Shown: in pieces, positions 9,201 to 18,134 of the stretch
Layout of the letters: each line of letters begins with the position of its first letter
Position numbering within the stretch: the first letter of the stretch is position 1
From: an uncultured Prevotellaceae bacterium
GTDB taxonomy: Bacteria; Bacteroidota; Bacteroidia; Bacteroidales; Bacteroidaceae
Direction: 5' to 3'
DNA: 64,000 nt
Assembly (NCBI GenBank): GCA_949295905.1
Contig: CASFNA010000023.1
Span: 1 to 64,000 of the forward strand
Translations under genes and position numbers: made by a program
The notes under the pieces: generated by a model
What the model saw: only the letters and a program-made list of their open reading frames with translations
Database searches by the model: none
What the model was told of the DNA's origin: nothing

Positions 9201-10625
9201 AACGCCTTTTGCCACAATGTTTGTATATGAATATCCGTTATAATCGATACGTGGGAAAATACCGTCCACATGTATGTCGTCAAAACCTTTGTCGTTTTTA
9301 TTACACTTTATATTTACGTTTGTGGCCAGCATACCCAGTTTGTTATTGTTTGTAAGCTTGCCGATGTCGAGTCCGTCGGTGTCAAGATATGCGCTGATAT
9401 GTGTTCCTTCTTGTCTGAATCTGAAATTTGCTTGGCCGATGTTGCAGTCTAATATCCCGTTTGTGTACAAGTTGTCATCATCGCCATTTATATTTCCTTG
9501 ATATTTGATGTTGCCGAGGCGGTATAGCGTTTCCTGTAATTTGCCGTTGCCGAAAGGTAGCGTTTCCAATATTTTCCTTATGCTTTCAGCTTTGCAGCTA
9601 AGGTCGCTTATGTTTGCCGACCACTTCAAACCTTGTTTTGTGTGTGCGATTTTTCCGTGTCCTTCAAGCTTGATACCATTGTCGGTTGTGCGTATGCCTA
9701 TTGGTGATATGCTTATCGAATTGGCCGTACCTTTGAATGTTGTGCTTACATACAATGGTGTAGTGATGTTTCTTAGGGCGGGTATAAAGCATGCGATGTC
9801 GTTAGGCGTCACTTCTGACGACCACATCACTCCCTTATAGTTGATTGTCTGTACAGCAGGCTTTCCGCCTTTCCCCTGATATTCGGCTTCCAAACGGTTT
9901 ATATTGACGCTTGTGTGCGGTAATGAGATGTTGAAGTCTGTAAGGAGGGCGTGCTTATTGTCATATTCCAAGTCGAAGCATAACTTGCGCAAATCCAATC
10001 CGGACGCTTCTTTTAATGACAGTTTCTTTAACGATACGGCGGCGCTGTCCGCAGTATAATAAGGTATCATTATGTGAGCGCTTATGTCGCTTACATCAAT
10101 GTGTGCCGTGTTGAACCGTTTGGGGGTTGATGCTTTGTCGTATCGGTCAAACTTTACTGCTCCGTGCCTGACAATCAATGAATTGACGCTAAGCATCAGG
10201 TCAGATTTCTTGTTTTTGTCTTTTGATGCGAGAGAGTCCAATACGAATTGGAAATTTGGTTTTGTAATGCTGTCTTTCTGGTAAAACATGCCTTTTAAAC
10301 CGAATACTTGTGCCGAGGATACTAGAATGCGTCCATCCTTTATTAGTTGTCCGTAGTCTATTTTCGCAGCCAGTCTCGATGTGCTTACCATCAGCTTGCC
10401 ACTTTTGTCGTATATGTCGAGATTGTCGACTATGACCCTGTTCAGGAAACCTAAATAAACCTTGCCGACTTTGACACGTGCTCCGATTTTCTTGCTTACG
10501 GCTGTGCTGACCTTGTCACCCAGCCAGCGTTGTATAAAAGGCATACGCACCATTGTCACAGCGGCAATGTATGTTGCGACAATAGCCCATATCGTGATTT
10601 TTGCTATACGCTTTAGGGTCGGCAT
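6210..10625 (-). CDS. tamB: Translocation/assembly module protein TamB
   Basis: A giant 1471-residue envelope protein. One N-terminal membrane anchor (about residues 8-28, KITIWAIVATYIAAVTMV) is followed by a long, repetitive beta-rich region of AsmA/DUF490 type and a conserved C-terminal TamB domain (about 1080-1450). That domain carries motifs such as FDMFGTFLIDHGTYTLTI and the ...TVNEDAEQMVRTVINSEEE helix. TamB bridges inner and outer membranes and is thought to move lipids or assist barrel insertion with an Omp85 partner; the likely partner is the TamL-like protein at 1.2-3.4 kb. The length is typical for Bacteroidales. The start is the ATG just before the anchor. Confidence 0.92.
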   Translation of the reverse strand: MPTLKRIAKITIWAIVATYIAAVTMVRMPFIQRWLGDKVSTAVSKKIGARVKVGKVYLGFLNRVIVDNLDIYDKSGKLMVSTSRLAAKIDYGQLIKDGRILVSSAQVFGLKGMFYQKDSITKPNFQFVLDSLASKDKNKKSDLMLSVNSLIVRHGAVKFDRYDKASTPKRFNTAHIDVSDISAHIMIPYYTADSAAVSLKKLSLKEASGLDLRKLCFDLEYDNKHALLTDFNISLPHTSVNINRLEAEYQGKGGKPAVQTINYKGVMWSSEVTPNDIACFIPALRNITTPLYVSTTFKGTANSISISPIGIRTTDNGIKLEGHGKIAHTKQGLKWSANISDLSCKAESIRKILETLPFGNGKLQETLYRLGNIKYQGNINGDDDNLYTNGILDCNIGQANFRFRQEGTHISAYLDTDGLDIGKLTNNNKLGMLATNVNIKCNKNDKGFDDIHVDGIFPRIDYNGYSYTNIVAKGVYNKTLLNGTLSIDDPNGQISINGNMQLDKAIQTTDITAEIRRLDLSALKITDKWKGAKFDFDINADTHFSHNEDNLFKGRIGIKNLSMYSDEEKYALDSLMVTAGNGILVMHSDFGQAELVGKYKLRTLPQSILNLLHSKLPSIFSSSGNTDNECTLTADITKSDWLDTLLGIPVTIGSPLRITANMNDRQGIMNMSCNTDKLVYNGSPYENVSMSIATNCDTMTIGGNVKKVMANGHKLDLALLANAADDKFATSVNWNNNQPKPVKGELNAQTKFINKEDGKHDIAIEIKPSNVLVNDTIWNVLPANILYSNGDLTIERFAIEHNKQYIKIDGKATKNVNDSITIDMQDVDVNYILSLVNFHSVEFGGHMTGKAFVKSVFYEPDAYADLIVNGFTFEQGQMGKLYANVKWNKAGKQIDINAHADDKQEARTTIRGYVSPTHNRIDLGITAENTNIEFLKSFCGDFMDDIKAKANGQVRVHGPLNEINLTGKLVADGSALITPINVEYTLTNDTIHFMPNNIVFHSDTIRDRNGNIGIVNGALHHEHLSHLTYDINIETKNLLCYDTKSYGNDTFYGTAYGTGTCAIRGRSGRIDIDIDITPERNSYIEYNAAGPETISDQQFITWHDKTVRDTTVSSIATKAYTDTLNIKAMNDIPSDMHINFLINMTPEASLRVLMDQNTNDRISLHGNGTIRAEYFNKGSFDMFGTFLIDHGTYTLTIQNIIKKIFQFRQGGTIIFGGNPYDALLDLQAIYTINGVPLSDLQLGNSFTSNNVRVDCLMNISGTPQSPHVDFNIDMPTVNEDAEQMVRTVINSEEEMNQQVVYLLSVGRFYMPGNNNSTDQERQNQTSLAMQSLLSGTISQQINTILSSLVKNNNWTFGANISTGDEGFNNAEYEGLLSGRLLNNRLIINGQFGYRDNKNATTSFIGDFDINYLLLPNGNIALKVYNQTNDRYFTKSSLNTQGIGLILKKDFNSLMELFGLKRKRKTIIQTEK

Positions 10626-10651
10626 GTTTCCTTATAATTATGTTAAAGTTG

Positions 10652-10701
10652 AAAATGAAAAATCCTTTCGTCATTTGTGACAGTGTTGGATTTTTCATTT
10701 T
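10652..10701. repeat. AT-rich inverted repeat (TGAAAAATCC type), copy 1
   Basis: A perfect 14-bp inverted repeat (10652-10665 with 10688-10701) has arms AAAATGAAAAATCC. It lies between tamB and the DUF4861 gene. The arms resemble the TGAAAAATGAATAATGAA arms found at 36.45-36.55 kb and 44.85-44.95 kb. Confidence 0.6.
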
Positions 10702-10707
10702 TATTCC

Positions 10708-11943
10708 TCATTTTAATTTTATTCTTACAGGATTTGCCAAATCGTCTTTCCATTCCCGGAGAAAGGCGAACCATTCCTTATCGCTATGGAAACCAAAGGT
10801 CTCGTTGTCACTACAGAATGTTATCTTGTAATGTAATTCATTTTCAACAGGTTTTACCACGTATGCGTAGTTGTCCTTATTCGCGGGTTCTTCTGTTTCG
10901 ATGTACTTATTGGGGATATATATGCCAAGTCCAACAGTCTCGCGTTTGTGCCCGATGCTGTCTTTTGCAGACACCGGCCAATCAGTGCCCCAGCATCCGC
11001 GCAGGCCGTCGCCGTCTGAAAACTCGGTGGAACCTTTCACGTTGATAAATCCGGTGGCCAGTTTGTATCCCGAGGCAGGGCGGCTGAATTTTACGTCTAC
11101 GTTGCATTCGCGCCGTCCGGCATACAGGGTGTACAGTGCCGTCATGTCTATTGGTGCTGCGTCTGAAGCCCCGCCTTGCGGAATCCAGCCTTTGTCTTTT
11201 ACCTCAACTATTGTACGTATCGGACCGCGTGCAATGATTTTTTGGCTGCGTTGCTCCACGTTGTCAAGCATCGTCGGTTTTTCCCCGTCCCATCCGCGTA
11301 GTGTGCCAAGGCCGAGCGTTGAGCCCACCCAAAGCACATCGTCACCGTACATGGCCGCTTTCTGTTTCTCATCCGGGTAGAACTGCGTTTCCTTCAGCTC
11401 CAATTGCTTTTTGTATTTCCCGTATATGTCAACCGTCTGCCTGTGGTCGAAGTATATGCGGTAGGCCACCATCTCGTTTTCAAAAGCTGCTCCGTGGTGG
11501 TGTAGCTGCCAATACGGGTTTGTGCCTTTGTCTACAGTCAGTTCTGAAATATACAGGTTTTGTTTGTTGTTTTTCTTGATTTTCTTATTACTCAATAGCA
11601 TTTCGACATAAACCTGAGACTCGTAGCTGCGTGGTGTGCCGGTGTCGTATAGGTTTACGCGGAACAGGCGTGACGCCAGTGCATCCACATCAGTGATGAA
11701 GCACAATTCATCCATGCGCCCGTCTTGGTCGAGGTCGTCAAGCTGACAGGGAATCTCTTTACCTTCCGTAGTTACCATGGCCGTTTTAACATCAATGTCA
11801 TATCTGTCGAGTCGGAGCACAACGGGAACTTTAGCCTTGGCCTTTGCATGGTTATTGGTAACGGTTACATTTATTGATTTTTGTGCAAGTGAAGGCAAGA
11901 CTGCGAATAGTGCTATAATGCTGATTATCTGTATTTTATTCAT
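10708..11943 (-). CDS. DUF4861-family secreted protein
   Basis: About 411 residues from the start chosen at 11943 (MNKIQIISIIALFAVL), which yields a normal signal peptide cleaved after SLAQ. The upstream in-frame ATG at 12012 would bury the signal peptide behind 23 polar residues. The body is beta-rich, with motifs such as WQLHHHGAAFENEMVAYRI, DIYGK and the WGTDWPVS segment typical of DUF4861. These proteins occur in Bacteroidetes, often near polysaccharide utilisation genes, and are suspected to bind or cleave carbohydrate. No such neighbours occur here, so the function stays unknown. It lies upstream of tamB on the same strand, with a repeat in between. Confidence 0.78.
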   Translation of the reverse strand: MNKIQIISIIALFAVLPSLAQKSINVTVTNNHAKAKAKVPVVLRLDRYDIDVKTAMVTTEGKEIPCQLDDLDQDGRMDELCFITDVDALASRLFRVNLYDTGTPRSYESQVYVEMLLSNKKIKKNNKQNLYISELTVDKGTNPYWQLHHHGAAFENEMVAYRIYFDHRQTVDIYGKYKKQLELKETQFYPDEKQKAAMYGDDVLWVGSTLGLGTLRGWDGEKPTMLDNVEQRSQKIIARGPIRTIVEVKDKGWIPQGGASDAAPIDMTALYTLYAGRRECNVDVKFSRPASGYKLATGFINVKGSTEFSDGDGLRGCWGTDWPVSAKDSIGHKRETVGLGIYIPNKYIETEEPANKDNYAYVVKPVENELHYKITFCSDNETFGFHSDKEWFAFLREWKDDLANPVRIKLK

Positions 11944-12281
11944 TTTGAATAATGTTTTTGTTGATTTTGGTGAAGAGCCGATGTCTTTTTTAATTTGCTG
12001 ATTGTCCTGCAAATATACACATAAAAAACGGTAAACTTGTTTCTTGTCTGTAGTTTTTTATCCTTTCGCCACTTATGGCTTCTTTATTTGTGGGTTTATG
12101 TCCGTTTGTTTTCGATGATGGTAGTTTGGCTTCAGGCGTTTCATTGCCAGGTATGCACCTTGTGCGGAAATGCAAAATGTTGTTTTTCTCCCGTGTTTTG
12201 TTGCATGTTGATATTTTGACGTTGTCGTAAATATGCTTTTTCGTAAATATTTAAATATTTGGTCATGTAAAATGTAATAAT

Positions 12282-12566
12282 GTGTGTGCATTGCTTATTG
12301 GTTGTAAATCAGTGTTTTAGTCTGCGTTTTGTGTAAAGTGTGCAATTGTTTGTGATGCTTTTTGTGCATGAAATATTGGTGAAAACGTGTTTTCTGATTG
12401 CTTTTTAGGCGTTGTTTGGCCGTTTTTGTGTTTGTGATTGACCGTGTTTTGCAAGTCAATAGGTCATGTTTTGCAAGCTGTTTAGCCGTATATTGTCTTG
12501 AAAGTTGTGGTTTTATATGATATGGATGCGGTTTTATGACGTTTTGTTCTCCTGTTTCGTTATGGA
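12282..12566. repeat. 22-bp tandem repeat array B (diverged, about 13 units)
   Basis: Units start at 12282, 12304, 12326, 12348, 12370, 12392, 12414, 12436, 12458, 12480, 12502, 12523 and 12545. The best are 12436 (GATTGACCGTGTTTTGC), 12458 (AATAGGTCATGTTTTGC) and 12480 (GTTTAGCCGTATATTG). Phase is kept at 22 bp, with one single-base slip. Similar but out-of-phase material continues upstream near 12185. The array fills the divergent gap between the DUF4861 gene and the leu promoter. I see no gene in it: the open frame on the minus strand is a Lys/His/Thr-rich translation of the repeats. Confidence 0.65.
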
Positions 12567-12742
12567 TTTTGGATTTTTCAAAATGACAAATTGCAATGAA
12601 AATGTTATATTGAGTTGTCATAAAGTATAATCGGTTGAGCTTGAATGGCCGTGCCGGATTTGAACAAACAGTGCGGATTTTGATTTATTGGGCCTTTGTA
12701 GCGTCGAATCGAAAGCGTTTTAACGAAATATCTTATGATTTA

Positions 12743-12774
12743 TTTGCGATATTCGGTCTAAATCTTTATATTTG
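12743..12774 (+). promoter_or_regulatory. Predicted leu operon promoter
   Basis: TTTG at 12743-12746 and TATATTTG at 12767-12774 are separated by 20 bases, a full match to the Bacteroidetes -33/-7 pattern. Transcription should begin near 12781, shortly before the leader peptide ORF at 12795 and 170 bases before leuA. Confidence 0.75.
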
Positions 12775-12794
12775 CATCCGTAAAAGCAATAATT

Positions 12795-12875
12795 ATGACG
12801 TACAGCATCAGCATATTGCAATTCGTGGTCCTATGCCTTCTGTGTAAATACGGAAGTGGTAAGGTGTGCTGTTGA
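12795..12875 (+). CDS. Branched-chain-rich leader peptide of the leu operon
   Basis: A 26-codon ORF (ATG 12795, TGA 12873-12875) lies about 15 nt after the predicted transcription start. Residues 5-16 read I-S-I-L-Q-F-V-V-L-C-L-L: eight of twelve are Ile, Leu or Val. The peptide ends with Gly/Ser/Lys/Val/Cys and is not otherwise recognisable. Its place before a hairpin terminator and a leucine operon is that of an attenuator leader peptide, where ribosome stalling at Leu/Ile/Val codons senses charged tRNA. It is too short to have been scored by length alone. The call rests on composition and context. Confidence 0.68.
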   Translation: MTYSISILQFVVLCLLCKYGSGKVCC

Positions 12876-12911
12876 CATTTGCGTCAACCGGGTTGAACCT
12901 TTCTCGCTTCC
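12852..12911 (+). promoter_or_regulatory. Candidate antiterminator pairing
   Basis: GGAAG (12852-12856) and AAGGT (12861-12865) in the end of the leader ORF can pair with CTTCC (12907-12911) and ACCTT (12897-12901), leaving a 4x5 internal loop. This uses bases of the terminator stem, so the two structures exclude each other. A ribosome stalled in codons 5-16 would leave 12852 onward free to pair; one at the stop codon would cover it. This is inferred by eye, without folding energies. Confidence 0.5.
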
Positions 12912-12931
12912 AAGTGTGAAAGGTTTTTTTT
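12896..12931 (+). terminator. Leu operon attenuator terminator
   Basis: AACCTTTC (12896-12903) pairs with GAAAGGTT (12918-12925). After a T-T mismatch an inner stem CGCTT/AAGTG continues it. An uninterrupted run of T follows to 12930. It lies between the leader peptide and leuA, 22 bases before the leuA start. Confidence 0.82.
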
Positions 12932-12952
12932 ATTAATCTAAAAACAACAGAC

Positions 12953-14449
12953 ATGAGCGACCGATTATTTATTTTCGACACAACTTTGAGAGACGGGGAA
13001 CAGGTGCCGGGATGCCAGCTGAACACGGTAGAGAAAATCCAAGTGGCAAAGCAATTGGAACAACTTGGCGTGGATGTAATAGAAGCTGGCTTCCCGATAT
13101 CAAGTCCGGGTGATTTCAATTCGGTGATAGAAATTTCAAAGGCTGTGACTTGGCCGGCAATATGTGCGCTTACACGGGCGGTGGAAAAGGATATCGACGT
13201 AGCCGCAGAGTCTCTGAAATATGCGAAGCGCAAACGCATACATACTGGCATCGGAACCAGCGATTCGCATATAAAATACAAATTCAACAGCAACCGTGAG
13301 GACATAATCGAGCGTGCCGTTGCTGCTGTGAAGTATGCAAAGAAGTATGTTGAAGATGTGGAGTTTTATGCGGAGGATGCAGGGCGCACGGATAATGAAT
13401 ACCTTGCCCGTGTCATAGAAGCAGTTATTAAAGCGGGGGCAACTGTAGTGAATATCCCTGACACTACAGGTTACTGTCTTCCAAGTGAATACGGTGAGAA
13501 GATTAAATATTTAGTTGAGCATGTGGACAATATAGACAAAGCCATTATCTCAACCCACTGCCACAATGACCTGGGCATGGCCACCGCCAACACGTTCAGC
13601 GGAATTGTCAATGGGGCGCGTCAAGTAGAGGTCACGGTCAATGGCATAGGGGAGAGGGCTGGCAATACTTCTCTTGAGGAAATAGCCATGATTCTGAAAT
13701 GTCACAGGCACCTTGGCATAGACACGAATATCAATACAACAAGGATTTACCCTGTCAGTCGAATGGTTAGCAGCCTGATGAACATGCCAGTCCAGCCCAA
13801 CAAGGCAATCGTTGGACGCAACGCTTTTGCGCATTCCAGTGGCATACATCAGGACGGGGTGTTGAAGAAAACCGACACTTATGAAATAATGAACCCGAAA
13901 GATGTCGGCCTTGACGACAACTCGATAGTGCTTACAGCACGCAGTGGCAGAGCTGCGTTGAAGTACAGGCTCAGTGTGCTTGGCGTAAATCTGGATGACG
14001 AAAGTAAGCTTGACAATGTCTATCAGAACTTCTTGAAGCTTGCGGACAAGAAGAAGGAAATCAATGACGATGACATACTGATGCTTGCCGGAGCCGACCG
14101 AGCTGAGGCTCATGCAGTTAAGCTCGACTTTCTGCAAGTAACTACAGGCATGGGAGTAAAGAGCGTTGCAAGTATTGGTCTCGACATATCAGGACAGAAG
14201 TTTGAAGAGGCTTCTACTGGAAATGGCCCTGTTGATGCTGCCATAAAAGCGTTGAAAAAAATAATCCAGAAGCAAATGACTTTGAAAGAGTTTACAATCC
14301 AAGCGATTAGTAAGGGGTCTGATGACATAGGAAAAGTACACATGCAGGTAGAATACAACGGTAATGTGTATTATGGCTTCGGAGCAAATACTGACATCGT
14401 GTCGGCTTCGGTTGAGGCGTACATCGACTGTATAAATAAGTTTAAGTAA
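12953..14449 (+). CDS. leuA: 2-isopropylmalate synthase
   Basis: First committed step of leucine synthesis: acetyl-CoA plus 2-oxoisovalerate to 2-isopropylmalate. The HMGL-like TIM barrel opens with [14 protein letters not shown] (residues 6-19). The metal motif [12 protein letters not shown] lies near residue 200, and [13 protein letters not shown] follows. After about residue 370 a LeuA dimer regulatory domain is present, the site of leucine feedback inhibition in the family. The length of 498 is normal. It is the first gene of the operon, behind the attenuator, with leuC 36 bases downstream. Confidence 0.95.
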   Translation: MSDRLFIFDTTLRDGEQVPGCQLNTVEKIQVAKQLEQLGVDVIEAGFPISSPGDFNSVIEISKAVTWPAICALTRAVEKDIDVAAESLKYAKRKRIHTGIGTSDSHIKYKFNSNREDIIERAVAAVKYAKKYVEDVEFYAEDAGRTDNEYLARVIEAVIKAGATVVNIPDTTGYCLPSEYGEKIKYLVEHVDNIDKAIISTHCHNDLGMATANTFSGIVNGARQVEVTVNGIGERAGNTSLEEIAMILKCHRHLGIDTNINTTRIYPVSRMVSSLMNMPVQPNKAIVGRNAFAHSSGIHQDGVLKKTDTYEIMNPKDVGLDDNSIVLTARSGRAALKYRLSVLGVNLDDESKLDNVYQNFLKLADKKKEINDDDILMLAGADRAEAHAVKLDFLQVTTGMGVKSVASIGLDISGQKFEEASTGNGPVDAAIKALKKIIQKQMTLKEFTIQAISKGSDDIGKVHMQVEYNGNVYYGFGANTDIVSASVEAYIDCINKFK

Positions 14450-14485
14450 GCGATAACAATTAAAACAATATAATCTCAAATAATA

Positions 14486-15880
14486 ATGAATACTCTGTTT
14501 GACAAGATTTGGGACAAACATGTTGTACAAATAGTCGATGACGGGCCTACACAACTGTACATAGACCGTCTTTATTGCCATGAAGTGACCTCGCCACAGG
14601 CGTTTTCCGGCTTGCGGAAGCGTGGGCTTAAATGCTTCAGGCCTCGGCAGATATATTGTATGCCCGACCATAATATCCCTACGCATGACCAAGACAAGCC
14701 GATAGGTGACCATGTTTCACGCAAACAGGTGGAGACACTTAAAGCCAATGCAAATGAATTTGGCTTGACATATTACGGAATGATGGATAGGAACAATGGT
14801 ATAATCCATGTCGTAGGGCCAGAGAAAGGGCTGTCACTTCCAGGCATGACGATTGTATGCGGTGACTCACATACAAGTACCCATGGTGCGGTTGGTGCGG
14901 TGGCTTTTGGCATAGGCACCAGCGAAGTGGAGATGGTTATGGCTTCGCAATGTGTATTGCAGCAGAAACCCAAGTCAATGCGGATAAACATAAGCGGCAG
15001 ACTTGGCAAATGTGTTACGGCTAAGGATGTGGCACTTTACCTTATGTCAAAGCTCACAACGTCCGGAGCTACGGGCTATTTTGTTGAATATTCCGGTCAG
15101 ATGGTGCGCGACTTGTCGATGGAAGGACGCCTTACATTGTGCAACCTCTCTATAGAAATGGGTGCGCGCGGCGGTTTCGTCGCCCCTGACGATACAACTT
15201 TTGCATACTTGAAAGATAAAGAGTTTGCCCCAAAAGGTGAGGAATGGGACAAAGCTGTAGAATATTGGCGTACACTTAGAAGCGGTGACGATGCCGTGTT
15301 TGACAAAGAGTTATCGTTTGATGCGGCTGATATAGAGCCTCGTATAACATACGGAACAAATCCAGGAATGGGTATCGGCATATCCGAACGTATACCGTCT
15401 ATCGATGAAATCGATGAAAACGGTAAAGCGTCTTTCATCAAATCGCTTGATTACATGAACTTTAAACCCGGCGACAAGCTTGTCGGACATGATATTGACT
15501 ACGTATTCCTTGGTGCATGCACAAATGGCCGCATGGAAGATTTCCGGGCTTTCGCATCCGTTGTAAAAGGGCGAAAAAAGGCGGAAAACGTGACGGCGTG
15601 GCTGGTACCTGGTTCTTGGGCGGTTGACAGGCAAATAAGAAAAGAAGGCTTGGACAAGATTTTGGATGACGCAGGTTTTGAAATACGACAACCGGGGTGC
15701 TCGGCCTGCCTCGCAATGAATGACGACAAAATTCCGGCCGGCAAGTATGCCGTTTCAACAAGCAACAGGAACTTTGAAGGGCGACAAGGGCCGGGAGCGC
15801 GCACCATATTGGCAAGTCCGCTTGTGGCCGCTGCCGCCGCCGTTACAGGTAAAATAACCGACCCGAGAGATTTGATATAA
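14486..15880 (+). CDS. leuC: 3-isopropylmalate dehydratase large subunit
   Basis: Aconitase-family subunit that with LeuD isomerises 2- to 3-isopropylmalate. Visible family motifs are [23 protein letters not shown] and the three [4Fe-4S] cysteines: one in [11 protein letters not shown] (about residue 344) and two in [11 protein letters not shown] (about 404-407). The length of 464 is normal for bacterial LeuC. It lies between leuA and leuD with gaps of 36 and 35 bases, so it is surely co-transcribed. Confidence 0.95.
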   Translation: MNTLFDKIWDKHVVQIVDDGPTQLYIDRLYCHEVTSPQAFSGLRKRGLKCFRPRQIYCMPDHNIPTHDQDKPIGDHVSRKQVETLKANANEFGLTYYGMMDRNNGIIHVVGPEKGLSLPGMTIVCGDSHTSTHGAVGAVAFGIGTSEVEMVMASQCVLQQKPKSMRINISGRLGKCVTAKDVALYLMSKLTTSGATGYFVEYSGQMVRDLSMEGRLTLCNLSIEMGARGGFVAPDDTTFAYLKDKEFAPKGEEWDKAVEYWRTLRSGDDAVFDKELSFDAADIEPRITYGTNPGMGIGISERIPSIDEIDENGKASFIKSLDYMNFKPGDKLVGHDIDYVFLGACTNGRMEDFRAFASVVKGRKKAENVTAWLVPGSWAVDRQIRKEGLDKILDDAGFEIRQPGCSACLAMNDDKIPAGKYAVSTSNRNFEGRQGPGARTILASPLVAAAAAVTGKITDPRDLI

Positions 15881-15915
15881 ACAAAACATGACATTATCAT
15901 AATCCAAGCTAAGAT

Positions 15916-16506
15916 ATGAAACGAAAATTTGGCGTTATAACGAGTACATGTGTACCTCTGCCTTTGGAAAATATTGACACCGACCAGATAATTCCTGCAC
16001 GATTCCTGAAGGCTACAGACAAGGCAGGATTTGGAGAAAATCTGTTTAGGGATTGGCGATATGACAAGGACGGAAACCCTAAAAAAGATTTTGTACTAAA
16101 CGACTCCACATATGGAGGGGTAATACTTGTCGCTGGAAAAAACTTCGGCTGTGGGTCAAGTCGTGAACATGCCGCATGGGCAATAGCAGGATATGGCTTC
16201 AAGGTGGTCATAAGCAGTTTTTTCGCAGACATACATAAGAATAATGAACTTAATAATTTCGTATTGCCAGTGGTGGTTTCAGAGGTTTTCCTAACAAAGC
16301 TGTTTAAAAGCATAGAAGACAATCCGAAGACAGAAGTAGAAGTAGACTTGCCCAATCAGACGGTAACCAATAAGGCTATTGGTGAGAGCGAACACTTTGA
16401 AATAAACGGATATAAAAAGCACTGCCTGATGAACGGACTTGACGATATTGATTATCTGTTGCAAAATAAAGACAAAATCGAAGAATGGGAACGACGGAAC
16501 AAATAA
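15916..16506 (+). CDS. leuD: 3-isopropylmalate dehydratase small subunit
   Basis: Swivel-domain partner of LeuC. It shows the PLPLENIDTDQIIPARFLK opening and the substrate loop NFGCGSSREHAAWA (about residues 75-88). The length of 196 is normal. Its last 22 bases overlap the start of the next gene, which suggests coupled translation. Confidence 0.95.
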   Translation: MKRKFGVITSTCVPLPLENIDTDQIIPARFLKATDKAGFGENLFRDWRYDKDGNPKKDFVLNDSTYGGVILVAGKNFGCGSSREHAAWAIAGYGFKVVISSFFADIHKNNELNNFVLPVVVSEVFLTKLFKSIEDNPKTEVEVDLPNQTVTNKAIGESEHFEINGYKKHCLMNGLDDIDYLLQNKDKIEEWERRNK

Positions 16507-18050
16507 ATTCATATACCCGCATACCACCGTTCATCGAAATAATGGACAGCACCTTACGTGACGGGGAACAGACAAACGGCGTGTCTTTTTTGCCTCATGA
16601 AAAGCTGATGATTGCAAAAATGCTGCTCAATGACATCAACGTTGACAGGATAGAAGTGGCCTCTGCACGGGTTTCGGATGGCGAAAAAGATGCAGTCAAG
16701 ATGATTTGTCAGTACGCTAAACGTATAGGGAAGCTGCAAAATGTCGAGGTATTGGGGTTTGTCGATGGCAAAGCAAGCGTTGACTGGATTGCCGATTGTG
16801 GCGGAAAGGTAATAAATCTGCTTGCCAAAGGTTCGCTGAAACATTGTTCCGGGCAGTTGCAAAAGACACTGGAAGAGCATCTTGACGATATAGTTTTTTC
16901 ATTGAGTTATGCAAAGCGGAAGGGCATTGAGGTGAATATTTACCTTGAAGACTGGAGCAATGGCATGAAAGACTCGCCTGAATATGTGTATGAGATGCTT
17001 GATGTGCTGACAAAAAGAGATGTCAGGCGCTTCATGTTGCCTGATACGCTTGGGGTCTTAAATCCGCTTCAGGTAATTGAATATATGCGGAAGATGATAA
17101 AAAGATATCCTTCTGTACATTTCGACTTTCACGCCCATAACGATTATGACCTTGCCGTAAGCAATTCGCTCGCCGCTGTTTTAAGCGGTGCAAAAGGACT
17201 TCATGTTACGGTAAACGGTCTTGGAGAAAGGTGTGGCAACGCCCCGTTGTCAAGTGTCCAAGTTATATTGAAAGACCAGTTTCATGCTAAAACCAACATC
17301 AGGGAAGACCGCCTCAATGATATAAGCAAGCTGGTTGAAGGCTATTCGGGCATATCTGTAGCACCCAACCAGCCTATAGTAGGCGAAAATGTATTCACTC
17401 AAGTAGCCGGTGTTCATGCTGACGGTGACAATAAGGCAAATCTTTATACAAACGCGCTCATGCCAGAACGCTTCGGCAGGAAACGCGAATATGCGCTCGG
17501 GAAGACAAGCGGAAAAGCCAATATTGACCGAAACCTGCAAGAACTTGGCCTTGAACTGACGCCTGAACAGACGCGAAGAGTGACACAACGCATCACCGAA
17601 CTTGGCGACAGAAAGGAAATAGTGACACAAGAGGACTTGCCTTTCATTGTAAGTGATGTACTGAAACACAGTGTGCCTGACGATAGAGTCAAGCTTGTAA
17701 GTTATATGGTTTCATCGGCATACGGCCTGAAACCAATCGCAAGTGTCAAGGTTGAAATCAACGGATGTCAGTATGAAGCCGACGCAATGGGCGACGGGCA
17801 GTATGACGCCTTTGTCAAAGCCCTGCGCAAGATATATAAAAGGTCACTCGACCGTACGTTTCCCGTACTTGAAAATTACAGCGTCACAATACCGCCGGGC
17901 GGACGTACAGACGCCCTCGTGCAAACCGTAATAACATGGAACAACGACGGAAAGACCATTCGTACGCGCGGCCTTGACGCTGACCAGACCGAAGCCGCAA
18001 TCAAGGCGACGATGAAAATGCTTAATATTTTTGAAGAAAATAAACAATAA
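16485..18050 (+). CDS. cimA: Isopropylmalate synthase-family enzyme, probable (R)-citramalate synthase
   Basis: A second HMGL-like synthase in the operon, 521 residues. It has the IMDSTLRDGEQTNGVSF motif (residues 19-35), FDFHAHNDYDLAVSN (about 214) with the metal-binding HxH, and a C-terminal LeuA-type regulatory domain from about residue 395. It is clearly different from the LeuA encoded three genes upstream. The branch with DSTLRDGEQTNGVSF is, in Bacteroidetes, usually taken to make citramalate from pyruvate and acetyl-CoA, the threonine-independent entry to isoleucine. LeuC, LeuD and LeuB could then carry citramalate to 2-oxobutyrate. The alternative is a second isopropylmalate or homocitrate synthase. 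The start overlaps leuD by 22 bases. Confidence 0.72.
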   Translation: MGTTEQINSYTRIPPFIEIMDSTLRDGEQTNGVSFLPHEKLMIAKMLLNDINVDRIEVASARVSDGEKDAVKMICQYAKRIGKLQNVEVLGFVDGKASVDWIADCGGKVINLLAKGSLKHCSGQLQKTLEEHLDDIVFSLSYAKRKGIEVNIYLEDWSNGMKDSPEYVYEMLDVLTKRDVRRFMLPDTLGVLNPLQVIEYMRKMIKRYPSVHFDFHAHNDYDLAVSNSLAAVLSGAKGLHVTVNGLGERCGNAPLSSVQVILKDQFHAKTNIREDRLNDISKLVEGYSGISVAPNQPIVGENVFTQVAGVHADGDNKANLYTNALMPERFGRKREYALGKTSGKANIDRNLQELGLELTPEQTRRVTQRITELGDRKEIVTQEDLPFIVSDVLKHSVPDDRVKLVSYMVSSAYGLKPIASVKVEINGCQYEADAMGDGQYDAFVKALRKIYKRSLDRTFPVLENYSVTIPPGGRTDALVQTVITWNNDGKTIRTRGLDADQTEAAIKATMKMLNIFEENKQ

Positions 18051-18134
18051 TGAAAGAGGTTATGCCGTGCTTGGGACACGCGTATTGTTCCTGGCTTCCC
18101 GTAACCAACTGACTTAACAAACATTTATACAGAC

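Noticed and set aside
12295-12621. 108-codon open frame on the minus strand
   Set aside because: It is a Lys/His/Thr/Gln-rich translation of the 22-bp array without any domain or start context. The repeat explains the long frame.
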